From Porphyra umbilicalis (taxonomy: Eukaryota; Rhodophyta; Bangiophyceae; Bangiales; Bangiaceae): DNA of 64,000 nt. The position numbers and the translations under genes are program-made. Of this stretch, positions 11,716-22,133 are shown piece by piece; positions within the stretch are counted from its first letter, which is position 1, and each line of letters begins with the position of its first letter. The notes below the pieces were generated by a model. It saw only the letters and a list, made by a program, of their open reading frames with translations, did no database searches and was not told where the DNA came from. The stretch is taken from contig KV918842.1 of assembly GCA_002049455.2 (NCBI GenBank), forward strand, positions 124,001 through 188,000, given 5' to 3'.

Positions 11716-11850
11716 TACAGTGCGTTCTTGTTATAAGAGACAGCTGATTCGGCTCAATATGAAGAAAAAGTGGCCCACACGGACTGGAATGGAAGACTCG
11801 CGACCCATATTCTTTTGTAAACGATTCTCTTATAACGAGAACGCACTGTA
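11716..11850. mobile_element. Tc1/mariner-type MITE with TA target duplications
   Basis: A 131-bp element (11718-11848) flanked on both sides by TA (11716-11717 and 11849-11850). The inverted ends are about 23 bp: left CAGTGCGTTCTTGTTATAAG, right complement CAGTGCGTTCTCGTTATAAG, with one mismatch. The interior has no coding capacity. A TA duplication and ends beginning CAG fit the Tc1/mariner superfamily; the autonomous partner is not in this window. Confidence 0.8.
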
Positions 11851-11939
11851 TCGCACTGTTCGTGGTGCATCGTCAGTGAAAGCTAAGATGCCAAACGGAT
11901 GGCCTCGTAGTTGGGGTTCCGTCGAGGGTACCCTGGTAC

Positions 11940-12025
11940 CGGAGCTTGCGGAGCCACGGGGCGCCGACGCGTCGGCGAGGGTACCCTCGCCGACGCGTCG
12001 GCGCCCCGTGGCTCCGCAAGCTCCG
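11940..12025. repeat. 86-bp perfect palindrome
   Basis: Two 43-base arms match exactly with no spacer, centred on GGGTACCC at 11979-11986. Each arm carries an ACGCGT. It lies 92 bp from the mariner MITE. Such a sequence folds into a perfect hairpin and is usually unstable in cloning hosts. Confidence 0.9.
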
Positions 12026-12039
12026 ACTCCGTCAAATCG

Positions 12040-12385
12040 CTGCGCGCGAGATTGGCTGGTGCAGTTCATGGTCCAATCAGCGCGCAGGCAGACGCGCGGG
12101 CGCGCGCTGGCGGCCGCGAAAAGTCGGCCAGCACGCATGCTGCACGAGGGGGGGCCCTGAACGATCCGTGCGAGGGGTGGGCCACACGAGGGCTACATGA
12201 AAATCGAAGACTATCTGGGCCACTCGCTGCGCGCGAGATTGGCAGTGCTTCTCTTCGTCCAATCAGCGCGTTGGCAGACGCGCGGGCGCGCGCCGGTGGC
12301 CGCCAGAAATCGTCCAACACGCATGCTGCACGAGGGGGTGCCCTGAACGACCCGTGAAAGGGGTGTGCCATTCGAGGGCTACAGT
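12040..12385 (+). repeat. Tandem duplication, 187-bp offset, with CCAAT boxes
   Basis: Two diverged copies begin with TGCGCGCGAGATTGG at 12041 and 12228. Each contains CCAATCAGCGCG, an ACGCGCGGGCGCGCGC stretch, ACGCATGCTGCACGAGGG and a final CGAGGGCTACA. The repeated CCAATCA motif and symmetric GC-rich core suggest duplicated promoter-like or transposon-end sequence. No gene is attached to it that I can see. Confidence 0.75.
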
Positions 12386-12604
12386 ACCTTACAAACGAAC
12401 CAATCCTGGTGCGCCCATCCCAGCGTGGGGTGCGGTCAGGGAGGTGGCGTGGTCAATTATCCGGGTCCTCAGTTGTGAACCGTCATGCGTCTTCCGCGAG
12501 ACGGGTGGACCCCGACATCCGTGCCATTTGCGATCTGGTCCGTATCTCGCTTGTCATCATGCCATATGATATGGCCCTTGACACGGGCTGCGCGGCCCAG
12601 ACAG

Positions 12605-12722
12605 ATAAGGTTGGCAGATCGGTAAATTCGGTCGGTACACGAAATCGGTAACGGTCGGTATGCCGATCGGTAAACGGTATTTTCCATATGCTCACACGTC
12701 GGTATGATTCGGTACGGTAATG
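12605..12722. repeat. Cluster of CGGTA motifs, possible transposon subterminal repeats
   Basis: CGGTA occurs about nine times in ~110 bp, often as TCGGTA or CGGTCGGTA. Dense short direct repeats of this kind are typical of the subterminal regions of hAT and CACTA elements, where the transposase binds. I could not find the second end. Confidence 0.45.
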
Positions 12723-14566
12723 ATAAAGTATTTAATGCTTTGAGACCTCCTCCCCCCCTGCCGACTGACCTGTCCCCGACTGGCAACAGGCCACCTACGT
12801 TCGTCGGCACATCGGGTACCACAGCCTGGCATACCACCCCAGTCCACCTGGCCCCGTGGCCACACCTGCTCACAGTCACTGGCCAAGCAGCCTTGCTTTG
12901 GCTCAGCTGGGCCTGCGGCGCAGACGCCAGGCACCAGATTGAAGCGGCACCAGTCCGGGCAGCTCCGCGCAACGGCCGCTCGCCGCGCTCTGCCTCGCAC
13001 AGCGGCAGGTGCACGACGTTCTCCCGCTTCCCCACCCATACTGTTGAGCACCCTGTCTCCGTGGGCGCACTCCTCTGCACTCCTCTGCCTGCCCTTTTGC
13101 TTTTCCCTTCCTCTGCTTGTAGTGTGGCGGTTGCGCAACTTCCGCGCAGCCAAGTTCCCCCTGCGCCACTTGGTTGGGAACAGGACGGGGGAGCAGTTTG
13201 CTGTGGAAATGCTTGCCTTGGTGCGTGAGAGCAAACCCTGCAACGTCGGCCCCAAGTCATATTTGCGAAACGTGGGGCAACGTGGCGCAAACGTGTCTCA
13301 ATATCAACGTCTGCGACCCCATTTAGGCTTCGTTTCAACCAAATCAAATGACGTAAGTACAACGCATATGTTGGTTTCAGAAATGGGGCCTGTGCCGGAC
13401 CGACCCCATTCCCGACCGGAAATGGGGTCGGTCCCAAGCCGACCCCATTCTTCTATGCTCTCTCATTGGTCGACCGATTCAAAACAGTACAGAAGATAGC
13501 ACGCTTAAGCGAGCAACGTGTGGGCCCACGATCAGCCTTGGTTTTTCAATATCTTTCAGAAACGAGAAATTATCGATCTGGACCACTCCTCTCCACAGCG
13601 GACCGACAGCTCTCGCGAGATTTTTCGGTTACGGCGTGCTCAGAGGGAAGCGCGTCGGATAGTTTTGCGTCCGCGTGCCTCCCACGCATCGCTCACAGGG
13701 CAATCTGAGAGGGGGGGGGCTGTCGAGCCAGGTGTGGCATGCCTGCATTGGCCCTCCCTGGAGGCCCACGTGGAGGGAGGTCGTGGCGCGAGGGCGGCAG
13801 GGGCCGTCGACTGCGCCGCCTGGAGGGGCGAGATTGGGCCGGTCGCTGTGCCACAGCGATTGGGGCGCCCTGAGAGCTGCCTGAGGGGGTGCTAGAGCCC
13901 GAACGGTCGCCCCTGGACGGCGGGAGCCGCGATCCGTGCCATCTGGAGGGGGGTGGCCTCCGAGCCACCCTGCGTCAGTGGCAGGGGCCCGCACGAGCGC
14001 TGCCTGGGGGGGGCGGTGGGGGGGCACCCCGCCGCGTGCTGCCTGGGAGGGGGGGTGGGGGATCATTCCGGCGGGCATCAGCGGTGGGGGGGTGTGCTGG
14101 GGTGGCTGTCCGCAGTGGTCGGCCGGACACGCCATTTAGGGGATGGCACGGGGCGCCCACCCTTCCCACCGCCGTCGTCACGCCCATCCCGCCGCCGCCG
14201 ATTTTCGCCCACCCACCACGCCCGCGAGCACGGCCAACGCGCCCTCTCCTCCATCCCACCGACCACGCGCTCCGCCCGCATCGCTCGTGTTTTCCATCCC
14301 ACTCGCCCCTCCTCTCCGTCCGGATGCAATCGGCACGCGCCGGTCGCTATCTGGCGCGCCGGCATCTCCATCTCACCCCCCCACCTCTCGGTGCACGCTT
14401 GGTTCCCTCCTCCTGCGCGATATCGCTCGGGACGGGCGCTGCGTGCATCGGTCACCTCCCCCCCCCCCACTCCTCCCTCTTGACGCCGGACTGCACGCGC
14501 CTGTTGTTTTCCCCATCCGCTTCCTGCGCCCCACGGGGTCCGGTCGTCGGCGTCCCTGCTCTCGCT
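12723..14566. other. Region before the Harbinger transposase, no gene recognised
   Basis: Conflicting open frames on both strands, none with a recognised domain. A perfect 14-bp stem-loop lies at 13397-13434 (GGACCGACCCCATT, 10-base loop). From 13.7 kb the DNA is G-rich on the plus strand. The transposase frame stays open upstream to 13889, but that part is low-complexity and is treated as leader. Confidence 0.5.
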
Positions 14567-16105
14567 ATGGACGGCGAGGAGGAGGAGTTTTCGGCCACTG
14601 CGACCTTGCTGGCTGAGGACGACGGCGCGGATGTAGCTGCCGTTGTCCAAGCTCATGTCAACGTGCTGATGGCTGTACGCCGACGCGCGCGCGCCCAACG
14701 CATTGCCCGACAATGGAGGTATCGCGGCTCTACTACCGGGCGCCGCGGCAACAAGCGCCGTGACTCTGCTGCTGGTTTGCAAGGCATTCTACGGGACTAC
14801 TTTGGTGTCGGTGGTCTTCCGCCCATCTATGACGAGCGGGCCTTCGAGATGCGGTTCCGTGTCTCTCGCGCTGTGTTCCGGCGTGTCTACATGGCGGTCA
14901 AGGACGAGCCCTTTTTTCAACAGCGGATCAATGCCACGGGCAAGTTGCAAGCGCATCCACTACAGAAGGTGGTGGCTGCTTTTCGTGTTATCGCTTACGG
15001 CGAGGCGGCCGACCGAGCCGACGAGTACGTGCGACTGTCCCGGACGACGATTGCGACATCGAACAAGTTGCTGATGGACTTCATTGTGAAGCGATGGGGA
15101 CCTACCTACTTGCGCCGACCCAACCGGGACGAACTGAACAAGATCATGAAGCGGAACAAGGAGCGGGGGATGCCCGGGTGTATCGGCTCCCTCGAATGTT
15201 GTCACTGGGAGTGGCACAAATGTCCGACGGGGATGGCGGGGGCCTATAAGAGTCGGAAGGGCAAGCGGGGGATCGTTGTGGAAGCTGTTTGTGACGAGGA
15301 CCTGTGGGTGTGGCACCTCTTTGTAGGGGCCCCTGGCAGTCTTAAAGACATCAATGTCATGCACCAGTTGCCGCTGTACCTGGACGTTACTGGCGGTCGG
15401 TGGCCGCCGCGCAACAAGCCCTACACGATAAATGGCCACACGTGCACGCTACCCTACTACCTCGTCGACGGGATTTACCCGCGCTTTGCTTTCCTGATCT
15501 CTCCTCACCCTAAGCCGTCCACCGAGGAGCAGACGACGTTCAACCGCCTCCAAGAGGCCATCCGCAAGGACGTGGCGCGCCTGTTTGGCGTCCTGATGAA
15601 GCGCTTTCATGTTGCGCTTCACCCTGGGCGCTACCGCTCTGTGTTGCCGCTGGTGACGACGTACAAGGCCATCTGTATTTTGCACAACATATGTGTCGAG
15701 AGCCGTCGTAGCACCTTTTTGAGCCGCCGTCGACGTGAGGCGGGGGGTGATGGTGGAACTAACTGTGGCGTAGGCGGCGACGCCGGTGGCGTGTCGGATG
15801 GCGGGGATGGACAGAGTGGTGGGGCGCATGCTGTCGGTGGTGCTGCCGCCGGGCGACCTGCACCTGGCGGCGCCGCTGCCGTCGGCTCCGGCGGCGTCGC
15901 GGCCGCAATGGGCAATATTGAAGCCGCCGGCAACGCACCTCCTGCTCTGCATCCGGCCCCTCACCCGCCCGCCGCCGGCATGGCTGCCAACTTTGACGCG
16001 TGGGCTGAGACACAGAACCCGGCGGAGTGCGAGACCTGGCGCGACGACCTGACTGCGGACATCTTCCGCGACCGAGGCGATCTGCTTGCCCCTTACATTG
16101 GGTAG
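14567..16105 (+). CDS. PIF/Harbinger-type transposase (plant transposon protein family), catalytic triad altered
   Basis: Intact 512-residue frame. It matches the PIF/Harbinger 'plant transposon protein' family through YLRRP, GMPGCIGSLECCHWEWHKCP, GSLKDINVM, YTINGHTC, YYLVDGIYPRF, RKDVARLFGVLMKRF and a final ILHNICVES. The start at 14567 opens an acidic N-terminus followed by a basic stretch; upstream sequence is low-complexity. In active relatives the DDE triad lies in SIDCMHW, ADGIYP and DVERAFG. Here residue 210 is Glu instead of Asp, Asp301 is kept, and residue 337 is Ala instead of Glu; the 301-337 spacing is the normal 35 residues. Two of three catalytic residues are therefore changed while the frame stays open. 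That fits either a dead copy or a domesticated, DNA-binding-only protein. The last ~130 residues are a Gly/Ala-rich tail ending in a conserved-looking acidic segment. Stop TAG. Confidence 0.85.
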   Translation: MDGEEEEFSATATLLAEDDGADVAAVVQAHVNVLMAVRRRARAQRIARQWRYRGSTTGRRGNKRRDSAAGLQGILRDYFGVGGLPPIYDERAFEMRFRVSRAVFRRVYMAVKDEPFFQQRINATGKLQAHPLQKVVAAFRVIAYGEAADRADEYVRLSRTTIATSNKLLMDFIVKRWGPTYLRRPNRDELNKIMKRNKERGMPGCIGSLECCHWEWHKCPTGMAGAYKSRKGKRGIVVEAVCDEDLWVWHLFVGAPGSLKDINVMHQLPLYLDVTGGRWPPRNKPYTINGHTCTLPYYLVDGIYPRFAFLISPHPKPSTEEQTTFNRLQEAIRKDVARLFGVLMKRFHVALHPGRYRSVLPLVTTYKAICILHNICVESRRSTFLSRRRREAGGDGGTNCGVGGDAGGVSDGGDGQSGGAHAVGGAAAGRPAPGGAAAVGSGGVAAAMGNIEAAGNAPPALHPAPHPPAAGMAANFDAWAETQNPAECETWRDDLTADIFRDRGDLLAPYIG

Positions 16106-17400
16106 CACGTAGTACATGATAGAGAAGGCATACAACGGTTTCTTTTTCCCCGCTGGGCAGTGTTTTTTTTTTTTTTCAACACACTCTTGCGTCGACCGTG
16201 TCTACGGGAGCGGCGGAAGACTCCGGCTCCAGCCTCAGTGGCGTCGCAGTGGGCGGTGCGTGGGTCATGACAAGTGCACGGTGGGGGATAGTGGGCGGGT
16301 GTCGGCGGGTGCGCCGGTGGGCGTTGCAGGGCGCGGGGGTGCCCGACGGGTGCGGGGGTGAGTCGCGGCGTTCGGCGGGCAGCCGAAACGGCCTTTGCAA
16401 CAGGGCCGGCCCGCTGGCGGACGCCGTCGGCTCGGTGGCGTCGGGCGGCCGCCACGGCCAGCCCGCCGTGAGCAGCTCGTGCCGGCTGGCACCGTGTCGG
16501 CGGCGGCGGGCAGAAAGGGGCTGTCAGAGGTGGCGGGTAGCTGGGTGTGGCGCGGCGCGCGTGCGGAGTGCGCGGTGTCGGGCGTGCCGTCTGTGCGGCG
16601 GCTGTCGTGGTGGGGTGCGAGGGATAGTCGGGCGCGGCGGTGGGCGTGGTGGGGTGCGGGGGATTGTCGGGTGCGGGGCCTGGTGCGGTGGGTTGCGAGC
16701 GAGTGTTAGGTGCAGTGGCGGGCAAGCGGTCGGTTCGTCGGCAGGCGTGGCGTGGGGGGGGCGCGTTCTCCACGGGCGGTGCGGCGGTTCGGCGAGCGGC
16801 AGGCGGCCGCAACGGCCAGCCCGCCGCTCCCGGGCCGCTGACGGCCGGCACATCTTTGGCGGCGGTGGCGTTGTGCGGCGGGGTCGTGGGTGCCGGCCGG
16901 TGCGGGGGATGGCGTCGTGGGGGCGGTGGGCCGCCCGCCGGGTGGGGGGGGGCAGCGCGGTTCGCGGTTCGCGGCGCCAACGGCGTGCCCGCCGTGCCCA
17001 GCCAGCTGTGGGCCGCCGCCGCGCCGCGTTGGCGGCGGTGGGCGGTCAGCGGCGGCGGTTGTTGTAGACGCAGGTGGCGGCGGCTCCGAGCGGTCGCTCC
17101 GCGGCGGCGGCGGCGGCGGCGGCTCGTTGGGGCGGCAGCCGCGGCCGCCGTGACGGACGCCGTCGCCGGGAGCAGTACCACAGCGGTAGACGCCCGCCAC
17201 AGGGGCCGCTGGCCGCCGCAGCCGCCGTCCATCGCCATCAGCTGGGACGCGCCGCGGAGGCGGACGCGTCGCAGGCGGCCGCACCTGCGACCTTCTGCTA
17301 AGACGGGCACGCGGCAGTGCGTCAGGCTCGTGTGCCACAGCACTTTGGCCGCAGGGAACGCCTTCCGCCCAAAATTGCGTTAATAAATAAACATTTCTGC
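16106..17400. other. GC-rich region with degenerate tandem repeats, no gene recognised
   Basis: Begins with a T-rich stretch just after the transposase stop, probably its 3' UTR. From about 16.26 to 16.72 kb there are degenerate ~30-bp units built on GGTGGGGTGCGGGGGATTGT. A 416-codon minus-strand frame spans the region, but its composition is that of a shadow (Pro, Arg, Thr, Ala). Confidence 0.5.
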
Positions 17401-18478
17401 CTGCACGTAATATCAAAAAACGTTTCGTCTTTACGAAAAGCAGGTCTGGGGACGAATCCAAATGTTTGTTCTCCAATGAGTCCCGAGACGGACCCGGTCC
17501 AATCAAAAGCGTCCATGTCTGAACAGAGCCCAAAATCACGAGTGTAGATCCCCTTCCGTGATCGCTGCAATAACGTCAAGAACCAATCAGCACACTTGGT
17601 TTTGTAAATCAGTGCAAGGCTTTCTTGAGCGTAGTCCCTTAATATCGATTCTCAGTCATATCATTGGTCCAGGTGATGCTGTTGAAGTCCTCAGCATCCA
17701 ATGGATGGTCGTGGGCAGGAGCCCCTGCGCAGACGAAGCGGGACGGGACCTGCAGATATTTGGTCACCACAAATTAGCTGCTTGCTCTGAGGCCAGGAGG
17801 TGGGGATCTGCACGCCCTTATCGGAGGCCGTGAGCCGGAGATCTGGGGGCGCGGACGGTGGTGCGCAGGACGAGGCAAGGCCCTTGGAGCCGCACAGAGG
17901 GGGGCGTCATCGTCAACAGGAGGTGACTGGCGCAGCCCGTCGGATCAGCAGCCCTTTGTCTGCCGATGCAATGCGCACTTCGGCAGGAAAACAGTCCGGC
18001 TGAGGGTGCCAACGAAGCATTTCCACACAGTCACGGGGAGCCCAAGACGCTGGAATTGCATGACTCTGCGAGCTCAGTACCCCGCTCAAAAGGGTTTCCT
18101 CGATGCATCCAGCTCGCGGAGCGATGGACTTCGGGACCTGCCCCGGGGGACTGTGGGAGGCGCTGGGCGTGCAAGCGATCTACGGCGTAGACCGCACGCC
18201 TATGGCTGCTACAAGAAGGAGGCCATCCTAGTCTTGTCTGCGTCGCCCTGTCGCACAGCTTCTCCCGTCAGCCTACCCCCCCCCCCCCCCCCCGTCCCCC
18301 GCCAACCTTGGTCCGTGTCATGGCCTGCCCCTGCCGCGCCCACTGTGACCTGGCTTGCACCAACGCTCTCGCCCCCGCGCACGGCTCTGCCCACCGCACC
18401 TCACTCCCCACTCTCCTCGTCGTGTGCCCCCCACTCCGCCCCCATCTGCTCCTGCCACTGCCCCTCCCTCCCGCCGCA
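17401..18478. other. Region upstream of histone H3, no gene recognised
   Basis: Less GC-biased sequence with a CCAATCA box at about 17583. A poly-C tract lies at 18279-18296. The last 200 bp are pyrimidine-rich and lead into the H3 start; promoter elements are probably here, but no TATA box is clear. Confidence 0.45.
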
Positions 18479-18885
18479 ATGGCGCGGACGAAGCAGACGG
18501 CACGGCGGTCTACTGGCGGCAAGGCGCCGGCTGGTCTGGCGCGGGCTGCCGCGCGGCGGGCGACCAAGACCGGTAGCAAGCCCGCGGTCAAGCGCCGCTA
18601 CCGGCCTAGAATGGTCGCCCTGCGCGACATTCGCAAGTTTCAGTGCTCGGGGGAGCTGCTGCTCAGCAATCTCTCCTTTCAGCGACTTGTGCGCGAAGTC
18701 GCGCAAGGTACACAAACGCACCGCGCTTCCAGGCGTCCGCGGTCCTCGCGCTGCAGGAGGCGGCCGAGGCGTACCTCGTCGGGCTCTTTCAAGACGCGCA
18801 ACTGTGCGCTGTCCACGCGAAGCGCGTCACTGTCTTGTCGAAGGACATCCAGCTTGCTCGCCGCATCCGCGGTGAGCGGGCGTAG
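18479..18885 (+). CDS. Divergent histone H3 variant, frame interrupted once
   Basis: The N-terminus [17 protein letters not shown], then [27 protein letters not shown], and the C-terminal part from [20 protein letters not shown] to [13 protein letters not shown], are plainly histone H3. The length (407 nt, stop TAG) is one base short of an intact frame. The break falls just after REVAQ, where 17 bases stand for the six codons of loop 1. The C-terminal half is so well kept that a sequencing slip or a very recent mutation is likely. Odd points: Lys9 is Arg (TARRS), Lys4 and Lys14 are kept, the rest of the tail is remodelled and one residue shorter, and KLPFQ is NLSFQ. Loop 1 and the DAQL segment drift toward CenH3, but loop 1 is not longer than in canonical H3. 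Probably a nucleosomal H3 variant; a centromeric role is possible but unproven. Confidence 0.85.
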
Positions 18886-18896
18886 ATTTATCTGTT

Positions 18897-20381
18897 TTAT
18901 GAGAGGCCTGCCTTTAGTTTATTACCATCATTCACTGCTGCGAGTGCCCTTGCTTGTGTGCTGGATGGAGACGGGGAAGAAAGTGGGAAAATTGGCGCAA
19001 GAGAAAAAAAAAGAACAAACAGGTCGACTCCCCCATGCACCCTTGTCACCGTCCCCTTACGGGGGCACCAAGTCAAAGCGGGCCAGCGTCGAGTGAGCCG
19101 GGCGGCCGGCGGCGACGGCGCGACGGGCGGTGTGGGCGGCGGCTGCCGTGCTGGGGGTGGCGGCTCCGCCGGCGGGCCTGCCACCTGCCTCTTCCCCCGC
19201 GACGTGGTCTGCGGCACGGCGCTGGCGGCGGCCGCCTTCCGCACCGCCGGCCGAGCAGCGCCGGTTGGCGGGCCGGTGCGGCGGTGGGCGGCCGCCGTCT
19301 TGCGCGCAGCCGTAGTGCTGCTGCCGGCGCCGGGGGAGGTCGCCGCGGCCCTCGCCGCCGAGGCGGGCACCCAAGTCGTGCCGTTCGTGGGCGGCGGGGG
19401 GGGGGCGGGGTCCACCCCCCCCCCGCCGCCCACGAGCGGCACGAGAACCATCGCCGCTGCGGGAGACACCCCCTCCCCCGCCCCCCCCGCTGCCGGGTCG
19501 GCAGGGCCCTGGACGCGGCGGCGCCCGGCGGGGCGGCCTCTCGCACCCCATGCGCCGCGCCACCGTCGCGAGCGCCGACGCGTGCACCCCGTCGACGGCG
19601 GCGCGGTGAGCGGCGGGCCCGCCGGCGCCTGCCCACTCGAGACCGTGGCAAGGCCGGGGATGGCCGCATCGTTGCCGCGCGCGGCGGCCACCATCGCCGC
19701 GCTTGCGGTGGCGACGAGCCACCCCGCCCCTGCCCCCGCCGCGGCGCGCACAAACGCGCCCACGTAGGCCGGCAGCCGCCCCGCGAGGCGCGACGCGCTG
19801 GCGGCGGCGAGCGGCGGGGGAGGTGGGGGGGGGGGGGATACCCCGATAATGCCCCCCGCGCGGTGGGGGGTGCGGCCGGGGGGGTGAGCGGGGGCCCGCC
19901 CCAACCGACAAGGTACCGCCGCCGCCGCCGCCGCCACCGCCACCGACGATGCGGGGTCGGCGGTTGAGATGCCGGCAGCAGCGTCCGACGGCAGCGGCAC
20001 CCCCGGCAACGGCATCGCCTGGGGCGGCGCTAGCGGCGCCGCGACCGCCACGACCGCCGCCACCGCCGCCACCGCCGAGCCGCTCCTCGCCGGTGCCCTC
20101 AACACCGGCGCCATGGTCAGGAGGAGGGCGGCGCGCGCCGCCGCCACCGCCGAATATGCGGCGGCAAAAGGAACCGCGGACGCAGAGGGTTCCGCCGTCG
20201 GGGGCGGGGTAGCAGCAGAGAACTTGCCGGCAGGGCGGTGGCCACGACGGAGAGGGTCGTGCGGGTGCGGGGCGTGGCGGTGGGGAGGGGAATGGCGTCG
20301 GTGGGAGGCCACCGGTGGGGTCGGGACCGCCAGCGAGAGGCGACGCAGCCATTCGACACAGGGTGGCGGTGGTGGCCGCAC
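18897..20381 (-). CDS. Doubtful Ala/Pro-rich open frame of 494 codons
   Basis: A long minus-strand frame downstream of H3. It is rich in Ala, Pro and Thr, with some hydrophobic Ala/Val stretches (for example around [20 protein letters not shown]) and no domain I know. Competing frames on both strands are equally long. It may be a real low-complexity protein or chance openness in GC-rich DNA. No function is proposed. Confidence 0.2.
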   Translation of the reverse strand: MRPPPPPCVEWLRRLSLAVPTPPVASHRRHSPPHRHAPHPHDPLRRGHRPAGKFSAATPPPTAEPSASAVPFAAAYSAVAAARAALLLTMAPVLRAPARSGSAVAAVAAVVAVAAPLAPPQAMPLPGVPLPSDAAAGISTADPASSVAVAAAAAAVPCRLGRAPAHPPGRTPHRAGGIIGVSPPPPPPPPLAAASASRLAGRLPAYVGAFVRAAAGAGAGWLVATASAAMVAAARGNDAAIPGLATVSSGQAPAGPPLTAPPSTGCTRRRSRRWRGAWGARGRPAGRRRVQGPADPAAGGAGEGVSPAAAMVLVPLVGGGGGVDPAPPPPPTNGTTWVPASAARAAATSPGAGSSTTAARKTAAAHRRTGPPTGAARPAVRKAAAASAVPQTTSRGKRQVAGPPAEPPPPARQPPPTPPVAPSPPAARLTRRWPALTWCPRKGTVTRVHGGVDLFVLFFSLAPIFPLSSPSPSSTQARALAAVNDGNKLKAGLS

Positions 20382-21159
20382 CGAGGACGGACGGCGTACA
20401 GGGGATCAAATCTTCCCTGCGCCGCCGCCCTTGTTGGCCCGTGGCGCAGCGGGGACGGGCGGCGGAGCCTGCCTGTTTGGTCTGCCCTGGAACTGTATGC
20501 TTTAGAATTTCCGCACTCCATTGGCTACAGCGTACGATTCTCGCATGCGATTGGACAGTGCGTAGTGCCAGCATCCGCCAGTTTTCTTGCGTCCCTTTCT
20601 GTTAGGCTTAACAGATAAGCAAGTTCGGTGTCAAATAACGGATCTCTTGTCATGCCAGGATCCACACGAGACTCAGAAAATGAGCATGCGACAGACACAC
20701 AACATGATCAAAAGACACGCAATAGCAAACTCACAAAATTTGGAAATGAATATAGTTGTGTGGTAGTTTATTTCGATAAGTGATGCATGAACGTTGCCAT
20801 TCTGGGCATCATCGACATGCTTGCTTGGTGCCCCCCGCTCGAAAAGTGGGATATGAGATGTGTAGGGATATGTATGTATTTTGGCACATTGAACTCTGTG
20901 CACACGACACAGGCCTGGTATGGGTCATGCGGGGCCATTCATTAAAGGCATCGTTCGACTGATCCCAAGACTCCCGAAACAAGAAGCGTTGCGCTCAAAG
21001 AATGCGGATTCAATATGGTTCGAAGTCGAAATCCCACGCTGATAAATGATATTTGATCTTTGGGATTCTGGGCTGGCCGAACAAAACGCGTTCCGATGCG
21101 GCACGCGTGCTGTTGGCGGCGCACGGCCGCGCCCGCGGCGACAGCCTCGGTAACCGTCG
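20382..21159. other. Lower-GC stretch, no gene recognised
   Basis: ATTGG boxes lie at about 20520 and 20547. The sequence from 20.6 to 21.1 kb is close to balanced in base composition and has no long frame. It may be remnant transposon or spacer DNA. Confidence 0.45.
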
Positions 21160-21620
21160 ACGAAGGTGGCGGTCCGCACGGCGGGCGCCCTGGCTGGGTG
21201 GCGCGCCCCCGGAACGGCAGCCACTCTGGCTAGGCGGGGCGCTCTTGCGGCGGGCGCCCTAGCTGGGCGGCGCGCTCGCGGAACGGCGGGCAGTCTGGCG
21301 GGGCGCCGCGCCCCCGCGCGGCGGGCAGCCCCGGTAGGCGGCGCGCCCCCGCACGGCGGGCAGCCTCGGTGGGCGGCGCGCCCGGGCACGGCGGGCAGCC
21401 GGGCTGGCTCGTGCTCTCCCGCGGCAGGCGCCCTGCCTTGGCGGCGCCCCCTCGGCACGGCGGGCAGCCTCGCTAGGTGGCGCGCTCCCGTGGCGGCCGC
21501 ACTGGCTGGGCGGCGCCCTCCCGCGGCGGTCGCCCTGGCTGGGCGGCACGCTCCCGCGGCGGGCTGCCTGGCTGGGCGGCGTGCCCTCAGCACGGCGGGC
21601 AGCCTGGCTGGTGCCGCCGG
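21160..21620. repeat. 33-36-bp GC-rich minisatellite
   Basis: About a dozen degenerate units of the type CTGGCTGGGCGGCGCGCTCC followed by GCGGCGGGCAGC. Unit length shifts between 33 and 36 bp, so all frames stay open and give a false Ala/Arg-rich ORF on the minus strand. Confidence 0.85.
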
Positions 21621-22133
21621 GCGGAGCGGCCGTGGCGGCCGGCAGCCGCTCGTCGGGCGGATAGGCGGGGGGGGTGAAGGTCCTTAGACAGCTGTTCTGC
21701 GGCACAGCTGATTTTACCGCCCTGTCGGGCACTCCTGTAGTACTGGCGGCGACGACTGCGTGGGCTACCGCCGCTGCAGCAACATCCGTTGTTGGCGCCA
21801 CCGTTGTGTGGTGACGCTGTCGGCGGCAAGGCGGACGGGGTGCGACGTGCGGAGGGGAGAGAGGCGGGCAATGGTGGGTTAGGGGGAATATTAGGGACCA
21901 ACTCTGTGACGCGCCCGGCGTGAAGCTAGTGGGGGACGCGGCTGCGGATGGCTCTGACGCCGCCGCCCCGATGCGTGCGCTGCGTCACTGGCAACGGTGT
22001 GCACCGAGATGGGCGTGGACACAAGTGTAGGAAAAAAAAAACCCCAAGAGGGATGAAAAAAAAACCTTTCGTGGTATCGGACTGCTGTCACATGGAGCTA
22101 CGGCACAAAGAACAAAGCAACACACTAGATACA
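21621..22133. other. Spacer downstream of the SANT ORF
   Basis: Contains two A-runs at about 22030 and 22058. On the minus strand this is 3' of the Harbinger partner ORF and may hold its terminator. No gene recognised. Confidence 0.4.

Noticed and set aside
13397-13434. 14-bp stem-loop as a regulatory RNA
   Set aside because: It is isolated and no transcript or gene is attached; recorded only as a hairpin. The same holds for the hairpin at 33006-33031.
16093-17343. 416-codon minus-strand frame after the Harbinger transposase
   Set aside because: It is Pro/Thr/Arg-rich throughout, overlaps degenerate tandem repeats, and ends inside the transposase 3' region.
18706-18730. A 25-base GT...AG intron in the histone H3 gene
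   Set aside because: Removing it does not restore the frame and would delete the conserved RFQ. A single missing base fits better.
20925-21593. 222-codon Ala/Arg-rich frame
   Set aside because: It is generated by the 33-36-bp minisatellite.
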